Shown here: positions 1-9,560 of the stretch, piece by piece
Numbering within the stretch: position 1 is the first letter of the stretch
How the letters are laid out: each line of letters begins with the position of its first letter
Source: an uncultured Bacteroidia bacterium
Lineage (GTDB): Bacteria > Bacteroidota > Bacteroidia > Bacteroidales > UBA932
Direction of reading: 5' to 3'
Assembly (NCBI GenBank): GCA_902761655.1
Contig: CACWLD010000006.1
Coordinates: 1 to 64,000, forward strand
DNA length: 64,000 nucleotides
Program-made: the position numbers and the translations under genes
The notes under the pieces: model-generated
The model's input: only the letters and a program-made list of their open reading frames with translations
Databases searched by the model: none
Told to the model about the DNA's origin: nothing

Positions 1-1449
1 GTTCACGCAGTGCTCTACTGTGTTGTCAAGTTTCTCTTTCAGGAGAGCCTGGTCAACGTCGTGCTGGTACTGGCCTATGCCAAGGTTCTTGGGATCTATC
101 TTTACCAGTTCTGCCAGCGGGTCCATCAAACGGCGGCCTATAGAGACGGCGCCGCGGACGGTTACATCTTCGTCCGGGAATTCCTTTCTGGCAGCCTCTG
201 AGGCGGAGTAGATGGATGCTCCGTCTTCACTTACAAGCCATACTTTGCACCCCTCAGGGAGCTGGATTTTCTTGAAGAATTCCTCAGTCTCACGTGATGC
301 AGTACCGTTGCCCAGGGCTACGGCCTGGATGGAATACTTCTCCAGCATTTCCTGAACCTCTATGATGGATTTGACCTTCTGGTTCTGGGGAGGATGAGGG
401 AAGATGACAGTATGGTGCAGCAGTGAGCCGTATTCGTCAAGGCAGGCTATCTTGCAGCCGTTCCTGAAGCCAGGGTCTACCGCCATCGTGCGCTTCTGCC
501 CCAACGGGGCGGATAGCAGCAGCTGGGTAAGGTTCTCGCCAAATACTTTGATCGATTCTATATCGGCCTTCTCCTTGGCTTCTTTTATTATTTCGTTGGT
601 GATTGAAGGCTCCAGCAGGCGTTTGAATGAATCCTCAACCGCCATCTTTATCTGCTCTGCAAGCGGTTCTGCCGGATACGAATGCTCCTGGCAGAAATCG
701 TAATAGAGTTTCTTGGAGCATTTCTCCGCATCGGCATCGATGTCAACGGAAAGGAAGCCTTCGCCCTGCGCGCGCAGGATGGCAAGCAGGTTGTGGGCGG
801 GAATGCGCTGGATGGGCATTGAGAAATTGAAGTAGCTGCGGTATTTGGCTGCTTCCGGATTGTCCTGCGCGGCCTTCGTGGCCTTTGCCACGATGCGCCT
901 TGCGCGGAAAATCCCGCGCAGCGTCTCGCGCACGGAAGCGGTCTCGCTCAGGCGCTCGGCAATAATGTCCCTCGCGCCCGCAAGGGCTTCTTCCACGCCG
1001 GGAACCTTGTCCCCCACATATTTCTGCGCCTCCGCCTGCGGGTTGCGCGTGCGCACCGCGTACATAACGTCCGCCAGGGGCTCTAAACCCGCCTCCTTGG
1101 CGGCCGTAGCCCTGGTGCGGCGCTTGGGCCTGTATGGCAGGTAAAGGTCCTCCAATTGGGCCGGAATCACGCAATTCTCAATTGCGGATTTCAGTTCATC
1201 GGTAAGCTTGTCCTGTGATGCAATGGTGTCCAGTATAGTGGACTTGCGCTTCTCCATATCCTGATACAGGTCCACCCAATGCTTTATTTCGGCCACGGAG
1301 GCATCGTCCAGGCCGCCTGTGCGTTCCTTGCGGTATCGGCTTATGAACGGGATTGTGTCTCCCTGCTCGAACATCAAGGCGCAGTTTTCCACCTGCCAGG
1401 CCTTGACCTGCATCTGCTGCGCGATATGGTTTACGTAAATGTCTTTCAC
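1..1449 (-). CDS. tex: Tex-family RNA-binding transcription accessory protein (N-terminal part, runs off the window)
   Basis: Tex is a nucleic-acid-binding protein with an N-terminal helical part, a YqgF/RNase H-like domain, HhH motifs and a C-terminal S1 domain. The minus-strand translation shows Tex hallmarks near the N-terminus (FISRYRKERTGGLDD, then LEDLYLPYRPKRRTRA) and, near the window edge, IYSASEAARKEFPD, VRGAVSIGRRLMDPLAELVK and IGQYQHDVDQ. About 483 codons are present; the last third, including S1, lies outside the window. The start is probably GTG at 1449-1447, which shares one base with the TAG stop of the upstream ClC gene (TAGTG). An ATG follows 12 codons later. The tight junction suggests translational coupling with the ClC gene. 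Family assignment is firm; the exact start is less certain. Confidence 0.9.
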   Translation of the reverse strand, partial: MKDIYVNHIAQQMQVKAWQVENCALMFEQGDTIPFISRYRKERTGGLDDASVAEIKHWVDLYQDMEKRKSTILDTIASQDKLTDELKSAIENCVIPAQLEDLYLPYRPKRRTRATAAKEAGLEPLADVMYAVRTRNPQAEAQKYVGDKVPGVEEALAGARDIIAERLSETASVRETLRGIFRARRIVAKATKAAQDNPEAAKYRSYFNFSMPIQRIPAHNLLAILRAQGEGFLSVDIDADAEKCSKKLYYDFCQEHSYPAEPLAEQIKMAVEDSFKRLLEPSITNEIIKEAKEKADIESIKVFGENLTQLLLSAPLGQKRTMAVDPGFRNGCKIACLDEYGSLLHHTVIFPHPPQNQKVKSIIEVQEMLEKYSIQAVALGNGTASRETEEFFKKIQLPEGCKVWLVSEDGASIYSASEAARKEFPDEDVTVRGAVSIGRRLMDPLAELVKIDPKNLGIGQYQHDVDQALLKEKLDNTVEHCVN

Positions 1450-3239
1450 TATGCCCTGGATATTTCCTTTAATTCTTCCCTGTATGCGGTAAGGATGCGT
1501 GATTTGGACACGAACCCCTTGTACCTCTTTTCAGAATCCACCACCGGCAGCCTCCAGGCCCCGGTCTTGTCAAATTTGGCCATCACGCTCTCCATTTTCT
1601 CATCAACTTTCACATATGCAGGCGGCTGAGCCATAAGGTTATACACCCTGAGGGAGTCATACTTGCTCTCGTCAAAGAGCAGTTTGCGTATGTCCTCTAT
1701 GTTGACCAGACCCTGGAACACGCCCTTGCCGTCAACCACTGCCACAAGCGCTGCATTGCTGCCGGAAATAACGCCTACCAGATCCCGCAGGGATGCGTCG
1801 GGCTCTATGCGCGGATACTTGTCGCGCACCAGGTCCGATGTCTTGAGCAACGTGAGCACCGCCTGGTCGCTGTCGTGCGTGAGCAGGTCTCCGGAAAGGG
1901 CGATGCGCTTGGTATAAATGGAATACTTCTCGAAAAGCCGCGTGGTTCCAAAGGATATGGTAGCCGCTATGATAAGCGGAAGGAACAGCTCGTACCCGCC
2001 GGTGATCTCAGCGATAAGGAAGATTGCAGTGAGCGGCGCCTGCATCACTCCAGCCATCATTGCCGCCATACCAACCAGCACGAAGTTCTGCTCGGGGACG
2101 GTGATCCCGCGCGCAGCGAAAATGAGATTGAGGCTGCGCGCAATCACAAAGCCAAGGATTGCACCCGCAAAAAGCGTAGGGCCGAAAGTGCCTCCCACTC
2201 CCCCGCCCACATTGGTCAGGGTCATTGCCAGCACCTTGAAGAAGAATACCAGCAGGAAGAAAAGCGGGATGCCCCACGGGCTGTCAAAGAAGAATGACAG
2301 CGGCGTCTGGGTGTCCAGCTCCAGCATTTGACCGTTCAGAAGAGAAATTATTGAGGTATAACCCTCTCCGTAAAGCACAGGGAATAGGAAGATGAGTATT
2401 CCCAGGCCAACTGCGCATATAAGCCACCGGCGGTATGGGCGGCCAATCTTTCCCAACCTGTCCTCAAGGCTCAGGGTAGCGTTCATAAAGAACACGGAAC
2501 CAATTCCGCAGAGCATTCCCATAAGGATATAGAACGGGATGTTCTGCATTGAGAAAGGCGTGAGGGTGCAATGGAACATTGCCGTCTGGCCGGTAAAGAT
2601 ATATGACACCACCGTAGCGGACATTGCGGACAGCAGCAGAGGCAGCAGGGACGCCATAGAGATGTTGAACATTAGTATCTCCATAGTGAACAGAATGCCG
2701 GCCAGAGGGGCTTTGAAAATACCCGCTATGGCCCCGGCGGCGCCGCAGCCCAGCAGTACAGTGATGTTGGCGTACGAGAACTTGGCCAGGCGGGCCAGGT
2801 TGGAGCCTATGGCAGCGCCCGTGTAGACTATTGGCGCCTCGGCTCCAACGGAGCCTCCGAAGCCAATTGTCACGGCGCTGGTAACCATAGAGGACCACAC
2901 GTTGTGGCTCTTGATATGGGATTCGTTGCGGGAAACCGACTCCAGCACGCGCGTGACTCCGTGGCTGATGTTGTCTTTTACAAAGTATCTGACTATAAGC
3001 AGCGACAGCAGCATTCCCACTCCCGGGATCAGGAGGTTTGCAAAGCGGTATGAGAAGCCGGAAGACAATGGGATGAGAGCCTCCTTTATCCACTCTATGA
3101 GGGCGCGGAGCAGGACCGCGGCCCCGCCGGACAAAAGGCCGGCGGCCAGGGCCAGCACAAGGACCCTGGTACCCTCAGGCAGAGAGGAAAAAGGCCGGAG
3201 CTTAAGCTTCGACCTCAGAGGAATCATCATCCCCGCCAT
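1449..3239 (-). CDS. ClC-family chloride channel with C-terminal CBS pair
   Basis: Membrane ClC protein for chloride permeation. It has many hydrophobic helices, the gating-glutamate motif (GSVGAEAP), GIFKAPLAGILFTME, and the second anion-site motif GGGVGGTFGP, followed by two CBS domains in the last 130 residues. At the position of the proton-transfer glutamate of E. coli ClC-ec1 (second E of ...FIIEE) it reads TMEI, so Ile replaces Glu. That is channel-like rather than antiporter-like (inference). The frame stays open upstream to an ATG at 3338, but this would overlap the preceding gene by 137 bases. Clustered ATGs at 3239, 3230 and 3227 fit a normal ClC N-terminus better, and I chose 3239. 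The gene overlaps its upstream neighbour's 3' end and abuts tex. Confidence 0.88.
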   Translation of the reverse strand: MAGMMIPLRSKLKLRPFSSLPEGTRVLVLALAAGLLSGGAAVLLRALIEWIKEALIPLSSGFSYRFANLLIPGVGMLLSLLIVRYFVKDNISHGVTRVLESVSRNESHIKSHNVWSSMVTSAVTIGFGGSVGAEAPIVYTGAAIGSNLARLAKFSYANITVLLGCGAAGAIAGIFKAPLAGILFTMEILMFNISMASLLPLLLSAMSATVVSYIFTGQTAMFHCTLTPFSMQNIPFYILMGMLCGIGSVFFMNATLSLEDRLGKIGRPYRRWLICAVGLGILIFLFPVLYGEGYTSIISLLNGQMLELDTQTPLSFFFDSPWGIPLFFLLVFFFKVLAMTLTNVGGGVGGTFGPTLFAGAILGFVIARSLNLIFAARGITVPEQNFVLVGMAAMMAGVMQAPLTAIFLIAEITGGYELFLPLIIAATISFGTTRLFEKYSIYTKRIALSGDLLTHDSDQAVLTLLKTSDLVRDKYPRIEPDASLRDLVGVISGSNAALVAVVDGKGVFQGLVNIEDIRKLLFDESKYDSLRVYNLMAQPPAYVKVDEKMESVMAKFDKTGAWRLPVVDSEKRYKGFVSKSRILTAYREELKEISRA

Positions 3240-3558
3240 ATTGGGAAATGTTTTCGTCAGGCAGGGTCTCTCCTTCGTTGTCGGAGCCGCCGCCCTGTAC
3301 GTTGTCATTATCGTCGTCCCCGTCAAGCCATTTTTCAATGTCTTCCAGGTCGTCAGTCTTGACCTGGATCTTTACAAGGTATATGGCATTTGGGATTTCC
3401 AGTGTTACTGCGTAGAAAAACGTCCCGTCCGGTTTAGGATATTTTGTCAGGTCAGGGAGATAATCAGAGAAGCCCTTTGGGTACTTCTCGGCGAAAGCCT
3501 TTGCAAGTTCTTCCGACATCTTTTCATAGCTGACCACGTGTCTGGTTTTTCCGTCCAT
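3202..3558 (-). CDS. Small acidic conserved hypothetical protein
   Basis: A 118-residue protein of unknown function. Residues 1-80 look like a compact alpha/beta fold (pattern YFYAVTLEIPNAIYLVKIQVK with alternating hydrophobics). The last 35 residues are a low-complexity acidic tail rich in Asp, Gly and Asn. There is no signal peptide or membrane segment. Short proteins of this type, starting MDGK-RHVVS-E-M, occur in Bacteroidales, but I cannot name a function. It lies in the same direction as the ClC gene and overlaps its likely start by about 38 bases. The 61 bases upstream of its ATG are AT-rich and separate it from ygiQ. Confidence 0.72.
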   Translation of the reverse strand: MDGKTRHVVSYEKMSEELAKAFAEKYPKGFSDYLPDLTKYPKPDGTFFYAVTLEIPNAIYLVKIQVKTDDLEDIEKWLDGDDDNDNVQGGGSDNEGETLPDENISQYGGDDDSSEVEA

Positions 3559-3619
3559 AAGTCTAAAAGTTTTCCTTGCAATAATAGGTAATTTTTCTTT
3601 ACGAAAAACAGGTTTGGAA

Positions 3620-5347
3620 TTATTTTTTGAAAAAGAATGATTTCTGTGCTTTTTTGCGTTCCGGGTCCCTTTCCACGAACACCGGCTTCATATCCCTGGG
3701 ATCCAGCCCTGTATAGAACATTACGGAGGAGGTTGTCATTGGTGTAGGGGTAAAATCCTGCACCTGGTCCATATACAGTCCCTTGAGGCAGCTGTTGCGT
3801 GAAAGCTTGGACATATCCCTTGCAGTGCATCCCGGATGGGAAGATATGAAGTACGGGACAAGCTCCACGTGCGTGCCCGCCTGAGCGTTTATCTTGTCGA
3901 ATTCCTTGCGCAAGCGCTCGAAAAGCTTGAAGGACGGCTTGGCCATATAGCGGAGGACGTTGTCCTCAGTATGCTCGGGAGCCACCTTCAGGCGTCCGGA
4001 AGTGTGCTCCAGGACCAATTCTTTGAGATATGGATAGGAGGTGTCATCCACATAGCCGCTTTCCGTAAGGAACAGGTCATAGCGGATTCCGCTGCCTATG
4101 TAGGCGTGGCGTATGCCCTTGGTCTTCATCACCCTGTGGTACATATCCAGCACCCTGGCGTGGGAACGGTCAAGGTTCTTGCACGGCGATGGATAAAGGC
4201 AGGACTTGCGACGGCAGATGTCACACATCACGGGGTTCTTACCCTTCATTCCATACATATTGGCTGTTGGCGCGCCCAGGTCAGAGATATTTCCGGCAAA
4301 GCCGGGAAGCTTATTGAGGGCGCGGGCTTCAGCCACTATGGAATCCTCGCTGCGGGACTGTATGAACTTGCCCTGATGCGCGGCGATAGTGCAGAAATTG
4401 CAGCCTCCGAAGCACCCCCTGTGGGTGATGATGGAGAACTTGATCATATCGTACGCCGGGATGCGCTTGCCCTTGTAGCGCGGATGCGGCAGCTTTGTGA
4501 ACGGCAGGTCCCAGAAAGAATCCATCTCCGCCTCCGTTGCCGGAGGATACGGAGGGTTGATCTGTACGTACCCGTCCTTGAAGCGCTCCACTATGGTCTG
4601 CGGATGCATCATATTGGCGTGGGTCTCTATCAGGTGGAAATTCTGCGCGAAAGCCTGCTTTGAAGCCAGGCATTCTTCGTACGAGTTCAGCACCAGGGCG
4701 TCAGGCGCCCTGTGCCTGCCGTGTGAGAAGAATGCCAACTGCGGAATGCGGCGTATGTCGCTTATGTTGCGCTGGTGTTCTATGGCCCTGGTGAGTTCCA
4801 GCATAGGCCTCTCCCCCATTCCGTAGCAGAGCCAGTCCGCACGGCTGTCAATGAGGATGGAAGGCATAAGCCTGTCCTCCCAGTAATCGTAGTGCGTCAG
4901 GCGGCGGAGCGATGCCTCTATGCCTCCTATGACGATAGGGATATCGGGATAAAGTTTCTTGAGGATGCGGCAGTACACGGTGACAGCCCTGTCCGGGCGC
5001 TGCCCAGCGCGCCCTTCAGGGGTGTAGGCGTCGTCGTGGCGCAGGCGGCGGGAAGCGGTGTAATGGTTCACCATAGAATCCATCGCGCCCGAGTTGACCG
5101 CGAAATAAAGCCTTGGCGCACCTAGTTTCTTGAAGTCCCTCAGGTCGTCCCTCCAGTTTGGCTGCGGGATAACCGCAACCCTGTATCCGAACTTCTGGAG
5201 ATAGCGGGCAATGCAGGCCGTCCCAAAGGAGGGATGGTCCACAAATGCGTCGCCTGTGAAGAAAATGATGTCTATGTAGTCCCATCCGAGGGCTTCGACC
5301 TCCTTCACGGATGTAGGGAACATATATGCTGCTGCGGGGCTCTCCAT
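3620..5347 (-). CDS. ygiQ: YgiQ-family radical SAM protein
   Basis: A 575-residue member of the YgiQ (UPF0313) radical SAM family. Its physiological reaction is not established. The N-terminal B12-binding-like region includes DIIFFTGDAFVDHPSFG and GGIEASLRRLTHYDYW. The radical SAM cluster motif CFGGCNFC is in HRGCFGGCNFCTIAAHQGKF. A downstream Cys-rich stretch (CDICRRKSCLYPSPCKN) is typical of the family. The C-terminus is shorter than in the roughly 740-residue E. coli protein, as in other Bacteroidota. The ATG lies 5 bases after the argS stop, so it is likely cotranscribed with sigma factor and argS. Assignment is strong; function is unknown. Confidence 0.92.
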   Translation of the reverse strand: MESPAAAYMFPTSVKEVEALGWDYIDIIFFTGDAFVDHPSFGTACIARYLQKFGYRVAVIPQPNWRDDLRDFKKLGAPRLYFAVNSGAMDSMVNHYTASRRLRHDDAYTPEGRAGQRPDRAVTVYCRILKKLYPDIPIVIGGIEASLRRLTHYDYWEDRLMPSILIDSRADWLCYGMGERPMLELTRAIEHQRNISDIRRIPQLAFFSHGRHRAPDALVLNSYEECLASKQAFAQNFHLIETHANMMHPQTIVERFKDGYVQINPPYPPATEAEMDSFWDLPFTKLPHPRYKGKRIPAYDMIKFSIITHRGCFGGCNFCTIAAHQGKFIQSRSEDSIVAEARALNKLPGFAGNISDLGAPTANMYGMKGKNPVMCDICRRKSCLYPSPCKNLDRSHARVLDMYHRVMKTKGIRHAYIGSGIRYDLFLTESGYVDDTSYPYLKELVLEHTSGRLKVAPEHTEDNVLRYMAKPSFKLFERLRKEFDKINAQAGTHVELVPYFISSHPGCTARDMSKLSRNSCLKGLYMDQVQDFTPTPMTTSSVMFYTGLDPRDMKPVFVERDPERKKAQKSFFFKK

Positions 5348-5352
5348 CAGGA

Positions 5353-7083
5353 TTACATTCTGTCAGGAAGCTGGATGCCAAGGATGCCCATTGCCTTTCT
5401 GAGCACGCAGGCAAGGGAGTCTATGAGCACCAGCCTTGCCTTGAGCACTTCCTGGTCGCTCTCCCTGAGCACCGGGGTGTCGTGGTAATACTGGTTGAAC
5501 TCCTTTGCCAGCTCATAGGCGTAGTTGGCAATGATGGCGGGCGAGAAGTCCGCCGCGGCGTCCTGTATCTTCTGCGGATAACCGTTGAGCAGCTTTATGA
5601 GGCGGATTTCCTTGGCGCCCGGCTGGAAAGACGGGCTTACAGCGCCCTCAAGGCCCTTTTCAGAAGCCTTGCGCAGGATGGACTTGATGCGGGCGTGGGT
5701 ATACTGGATGAAAGGTCCGGTATTGCCGTTGAAATCAATGGACTCCTTGGGGTTGAAGAGCATCTTTTTCTTTGGATCCACCTTGAGTATGAAGTATTTG
5801 AGGGCCCCCAGGCCAATCATCCTGTAAAGCTCTTCCTTCTGGTCTTCCTCCATTCCCTCCAGCTTGCCGGATTCCTCTGAAGTAGCCTTGGCCTCCTGGT
5901 ACATCTTCTCAATGAGGTCGTCAGCGTCCACTACGGTTCCCTCGCGGGACTTCATCTTGCCTTCAGGAAGCTCCACCATTCCATATGAGAGGTGGAAGAT
6001 GTCCTGTGCCCAGGCAAAGCCAAGCTTGCCAAGGATGAGCTTGAGGACCTGGAAGTGGTAGTTCTGCTCGTCGCCAACCACATAGACGTGGGAATCCAGG
6101 TTGAACTCGCTGAAGCGGCGCTCCGCTGTTCCAAGGTCCTGGGTGATGTATACGGACGTGCCGTCTGAGCGGAGCAGGAGCTTGCGGTCAAGGCCGTCCG
6201 CGGTGAGGTCGCACCAGACGGATCCGTCCGGCTCCCTCTCGAACACGCCCATATCCAGACCTTTCTGCACCAGTTCCTTGCCCAGGAGGTATGTCTGGGA
6301 CTCGTAATAAACCTTGTCGAAGGATATTCCAAGGGCCTTGTATGTCTGCTCGAAGCCTTCGAACACCCAGCCGTTCATCATAGCCCAGAGTTCGCGCACT
6401 TCCTTGTCGCCCTGCTCCCATTTCACCAGCATATCGTGGACGGCGTCCATAACGGACGGGTCCTCCTTCTCCATCTTGGCGAATTCCACGTAGCAGTCGC
6501 CCACAAGGTGGTCGCCCTTCTTGCCGGTGGATTCAGGGGTGGCGCCGTTGAAACGCTTCTGCCAGGCGTACATACTCTTGCAGATATGCACACCGCGGTC
6601 GTTGACCAGAGTGGTCTTGATCACGTTGTGTCCGGCGGCCTTGAGCAGGTCGGATACCGACGAGCCCAGGAGGTTGTTGCGGATATGGCCAAGGTGAAGC
6701 GGCTTGTTGGTGTTTGGCGAAGAGAACTCCACCATTATGTTGCGCCCCGTTGCGGGCAGCTGGCCAAAGGCGGCGTCCTGCGAAATGGACGCCAGCAGTT
6801 CGTTCCAGTAAAGCGGCGATAGGAGGATGTTCAGGAAGCCCTTGACCACGTTGAAGCCGCTGATTTCCGGGACGTTGGCTTTCAGCCAGTCCCCTATAGC
6901 GGCGCCCGTGGCCTCCGGGCTGGTGCGGGACACCCTTAAAAGAGGGAAGACGACCAGTGTAAAGTCGCCTTCGAACTCTTTGCGCGTAAGCTGCACCTGC
7001 AGGGTGGAAGCCTCCACGCTTGTACCGTATATTTCTGATATGGCCTGCGCGGCCTTGGTTGCGATAAAGGATTCAGGAGTCAT
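5353..7083 (-). CDS. argS: Arginyl-tRNA synthetase
   Basis: Class I aminoacyl-tRNA synthetase that charges tRNA-Arg in the cytoplasm. The 576 residues contain an N-terminal additional domain, the HIGH-type signature in FSSPNTNKPLHLGHIRNN (HLGH), the catalytic core, and the C-terminal anticodon-binding helical domain ending LGIQLPDRM. KMKSREGTVV serves as the KMSKS equivalent. Length is normal. The ATG shares its A with the TGA of the upstream sigma-factor gene (TGATG), so the two are probably translationally coupled. Confidence 0.97.
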   Translation of the reverse strand: MTPESFIATKAAQAISEIYGTSVEASTLQVQLTRKEFEGDFTLVVFPLLRVSRTSPEATGAAIGDWLKANVPEISGFNVVKGFLNILLSPLYWNELLASISQDAAFGQLPATGRNIMVEFSSPNTNKPLHLGHIRNNLLGSSVSDLLKAAGHNVIKTTLVNDRGVHICKSMYAWQKRFNGATPESTGKKGDHLVGDCYVEFAKMEKEDPSVMDAVHDMLVKWEQGDKEVRELWAMMNGWVFEGFEQTYKALGISFDKVYYESQTYLLGKELVQKGLDMGVFEREPDGSVWCDLTADGLDRKLLLRSDGTSVYITQDLGTAERRFSEFNLDSHVYVVGDEQNYHFQVLKLILGKLGFAWAQDIFHLSYGMVELPEGKMKSREGTVVDADDLIEKMYQEAKATSEESGKLEGMEEDQKEELYRMIGLGALKYFILKVDPKKKMLFNPKESIDFNGNTGPFIQYTHARIKSILRKASEKGLEGAVSPSFQPGAKEIRLIKLLNGYPQKIQDAAADFSPAIIANYAYELAKEFNQYYHDTPVLRESDQEVLKARLVLIDSLACVLRKAMGILGIQLPDRM

Positions 7084-7943
7084 CAGCCTAAGTAAGTTTT
7101 GAGGAGTTTGCTTGCACTTGGTTTCTTGAGTTTGCGGATAGCCTTCTCCTTGATCTGGCGTACCCTTTCCCTTGTGAGGTCAAGCCTCTCCCCTATCTCT
7201 TCAAGGGTCATCTCCTGGCATCCTATGCCAAAGAAGGACTTGATGATCTCCCTCTCCCTTGGAGTGAGGATTTGCAGGGCCCTGTCGATCTCAGTGCTCA
7301 GGGACTCGTTCACGAGGCCTTTGTCCGCACTCGGGGAATCGTCGTTGGGGAGGATGTCAAGGAGGCTGTTGTCTTCGCCTTCCACGAACGGGGCATCAAC
7401 GGAGACGTGCCTACCGGACACGCGCAGGGTATCTGCGATCTTGTCCTTAGGCACTTCTATCATCTCCGAAAGCTCGTCGTTTGAAGGGAGACGCTCGTTC
7501 TCCTGCTCAAACTTGGACAGAGCCTTGTTTATCTTGTTCAATGAGCCAACCTGGTTGAGTGGCAGGCGGACAATCCTGGACTGCTCCGCAAGGGCCTGGA
7601 GTATTGACTGGCGGATCCACCATACCGCATAGGATATGAACTTGAATCCCCTTGTCTCGTCAAACTTTTCAGCTGCCTTTATCAGGCCAAGGTTTCCTTC
7701 GTTGATCAGGTCAGGGAGGCTGAGTCCCTGGTTCTGATACTGCTTTGCCACCGATACTACAAATCTGAGATTTGCCCTGGTGAGTTTTTCAAGCGCTTTC
7801 TGGTCTCCGTTGCGGATTCGCTGCGCCAATTCTACTTCTTCTTCAGGTGATACCAATTCTTCGCGGCCTATTTCCTGGAGGTATTTGTCAAGGGACTGGC
7901 TCTCACGGTTGGTAATCGATTTGGTTATCTTAAGTTGTCTCAT
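7083..7943 (-). CDS. rpoD: Primary (RpoD-type) sigma factor
   Basis: The housekeeping sigma-70 of Bacteroidota, short (286 residues) because the large nonconserved region is absent. It shows a region 1.2-like segment ([21 protein letters not shown]), region 2 ([17 protein letters not shown], then [16 protein letters not shown]), region 3 and region 4 with the helix-turn-helix ([19 protein letters not shown]). This class recognises the -33 TTG / -7 TAnnTTTG promoters seen elsewhere in the window. The gene starts 10 bases after the HtrA stop and overlaps argS by one base. Confidence 0.96.
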   Translation of the reverse strand: MRQLKITKSITNRESQSLDKYLQEIGREELVSPEEEVELAQRIRNGDQKALEKLTRANLRFVVSVAKQYQNQGLSLPDLINEGNLGLIKAAEKFDETRGFKFISYAVWWIRQSILQALAEQSRIVRLPLNQVGSLNKINKALSKFEQENERLPSNDELSEMIEVPKDKIADTLRVSGRHVSVDAPFVEGEDNSLLDILPNDDSPSADKGLVNESLSTEIDRALQILTPREREIIKSFFGIGCQEMTLEEIGERLDLTRERVRQIKEKAIRKLKKPSASKLLKTYLG

Positions 7944-7953
7944 TATTTAGAAT

Positions 7954-9414
7954 TTATTCATCCTTTCCGAAACCGAAATAGGACGCCTTTCCGTTTGCCG
8001 TGTAACCTTCGATGAAGATTGCGCGTCTGCTCTGGCGAGCTATTTCTACCACTTCCTGAGGTGAGCTTACAGGCTGGTCGTTTACGTACAGGATGACAAA
8101 TCCTTCAGTTGCTCCGGCATCCTTGAGCTTTCCGGCGGAAAGCTTCTTGATTTCTACGCCGCCCCTTGCCCTGATCTTCTGGAGGGTCTCCTGGGAAGGA
8201 GTTCCGAGCTGTGCTCCGTAGAAGGATACCGTACCGTCTTCAGATACCGCACCGTTGATTTCGGTGGTTGCTTCCTGGAATGTTACAGAAACCGTCATAG
8301 GGTTGCCGCCACGGATGATCTGCATATCCGCACGGTCTCCCGGATGGTAACTGTTGACCTTTTCCTGCAGGGAAGCCATTGTGCCAATGCGGGTATTGTC
8401 AAGAGAGATGATGACATCGTCTTTCTTGAGGCCTGCCTTGTCGGCTGAACTTCCCTTAGAAACCTCGTTAATATATACGCCGTTAACTGAAGGAAGTTTC
8501 AATTCCTGTGCAATTTCTTCGTTGACATTTCCACCGGTGATGCCAAGCATAACCCTCTTTACTGAACCGTAGTCGATGAGGTCGCTGACAATCTTGTGTA
8601 CTATGTTGGAAGGAACTGCGAATGAATAGCCTGTGAAGGAGCCTGTGGTGGATACGATTGCGGTATTGATTCCCACCAGCTGGCCGGCCTTGTTGATAAG
8701 GGCGCCGCCACTGTTGCCGGGGTTCACTGCGGCATCGGTCTGGATGAAGGACTCAATCTTGAAGGTGCCGTCGTTGCTGGGCATTGAACGGCCCTTGGCG
8801 CTGACTATACCGGCGGTAATGGTTGAGCGGAGCTGCTCGCCCATAGGGCTTCCGATTGCCAGTACCCACTCTCCAAGACGGAGGGCGTCAGAGTCTGCGA
8901 AGGGGATGGTAGGGAGGCCTTCAGCATCGATCTTGATGAGGGCGACGTCTGTTGCGGCGTCTGTGCCCACTACGGTGGCCTCGTAAGTCTTGTTGTTGTT
9001 CAGGGTAACTTCCACCTTTGTGGCATCCTGGACAACGTGGTTGTTGGTGACGATATAGCCGTCAGAACGGATGATTACGCCGGAGCCACTGCCCTGCCTT
9101 TCCCTTGGCTGTTGCTGCTGGCCTCCGCCATAACCGAAGAAATACTCAAAGAACGGGTCAATCTGGTAATTGTCCCTTGATGCGGACCTTACGGTCACTT
9201 TTACGAATACTACAGCATCGACTGCCGATTCTGCAGCGTATGTGAAGTCTGGATAATCTGTCTGTGCCAGATTGACAGTCCTGTACAGGGATCCGTCAGT
9301 AGGATAGGTACTTGACACGGGTTCTTGCTCAGGCTTTGCGGATTTAACTACAGCATAAGCAGTTAGGCCGCTCAACAGCACTGATGCTACTACAATCAAT
9401 AAATACTTTTTCAT
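7954..9414 (-). CDS. degP: HtrA/DegP-type periplasmic serine protease
   Basis: Envelope quality-control protease and chaperone. The 486 residues begin with a hydrophobic signal or anchor (MKKYLLIVVASVLLSGLTAYA). The trypsin-like domain has His in VTNNHVV, Asp in DAATDVALIKI and Ser in NPGNSGGAL. Two PDZ domains follow (about residues 270-370 and 395-480). A Gln/Gly-rich segment near residue 95 corresponds to the flexible LA loop. It heads the htrA-rpoD-argS-ygiQ gene run. Its promoter probably lies in the 146-base interval shared with dnaN. Confidence 0.95.
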   Translation of the reverse strand: MKKYLLIVVASVLLSGLTAYAVVKSAKPEQEPVSSTYPTDGSLYRTVNLAQTDYPDFTYAAESAVDAVVFVKVTVRSASRDNYQIDPFFEYFFGYGGGQQQQPRERQGSGSGVIIRSDGYIVTNNHVVQDATKVEVTLNNNKTYEATVVGTDAATDVALIKIDAEGLPTIPFADSDALRLGEWVLAIGSPMGEQLRSTITAGIVSAKGRSMPSNDGTFKIESFIQTDAAVNPGNSGGALINKAGQLVGINTAIVSTTGSFTGYSFAVPSNIVHKIVSDLIDYGSVKRVMLGITGGNVNEEIAQELKLPSVNGVYINEVSKGSSADKAGLKKDDVIISLDNTRIGTMASLQEKVNSYHPGDRADMQIIRGGNPMTVSVTFQEATTEINGAVSEDGTVSFYGAQLGTPSQETLQKIRARGGVEIKKLSAGKLKDAGATEGFVILYVNDQPVSSPQEVVEIARQSRRAIFIEGYTANGKASYFGFGKDE

Positions 9415-9505
9415 AATCTATAATACTTTTTGTTTTATCTTGTCAGGTCCGTATGGACGCCGGGTTAAAAACTCAAATTATGTGCCATTTTTGTCGGAAA
9501 TATAC

Positions 9506-9513
9506 TATATTTG
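9506..9513 (+). promoter_or_regulatory. Candidate -7 element for dnaN
   Basis: TATATTTG matches the Bacteroidota -7 consensus TAnnTTTG and would give a leader of about 40 bases before dnaN. No convincing TTG lies 17-23 bases upstream, so this is a weak call. The rest of the 9415-9560 interval is AT-rich and shows no gene. Confidence 0.4.
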
Positions 9514-9560
9514 TGAACACATAATATTAGACACACAAATTATTCAAAAGTTATATCAAA

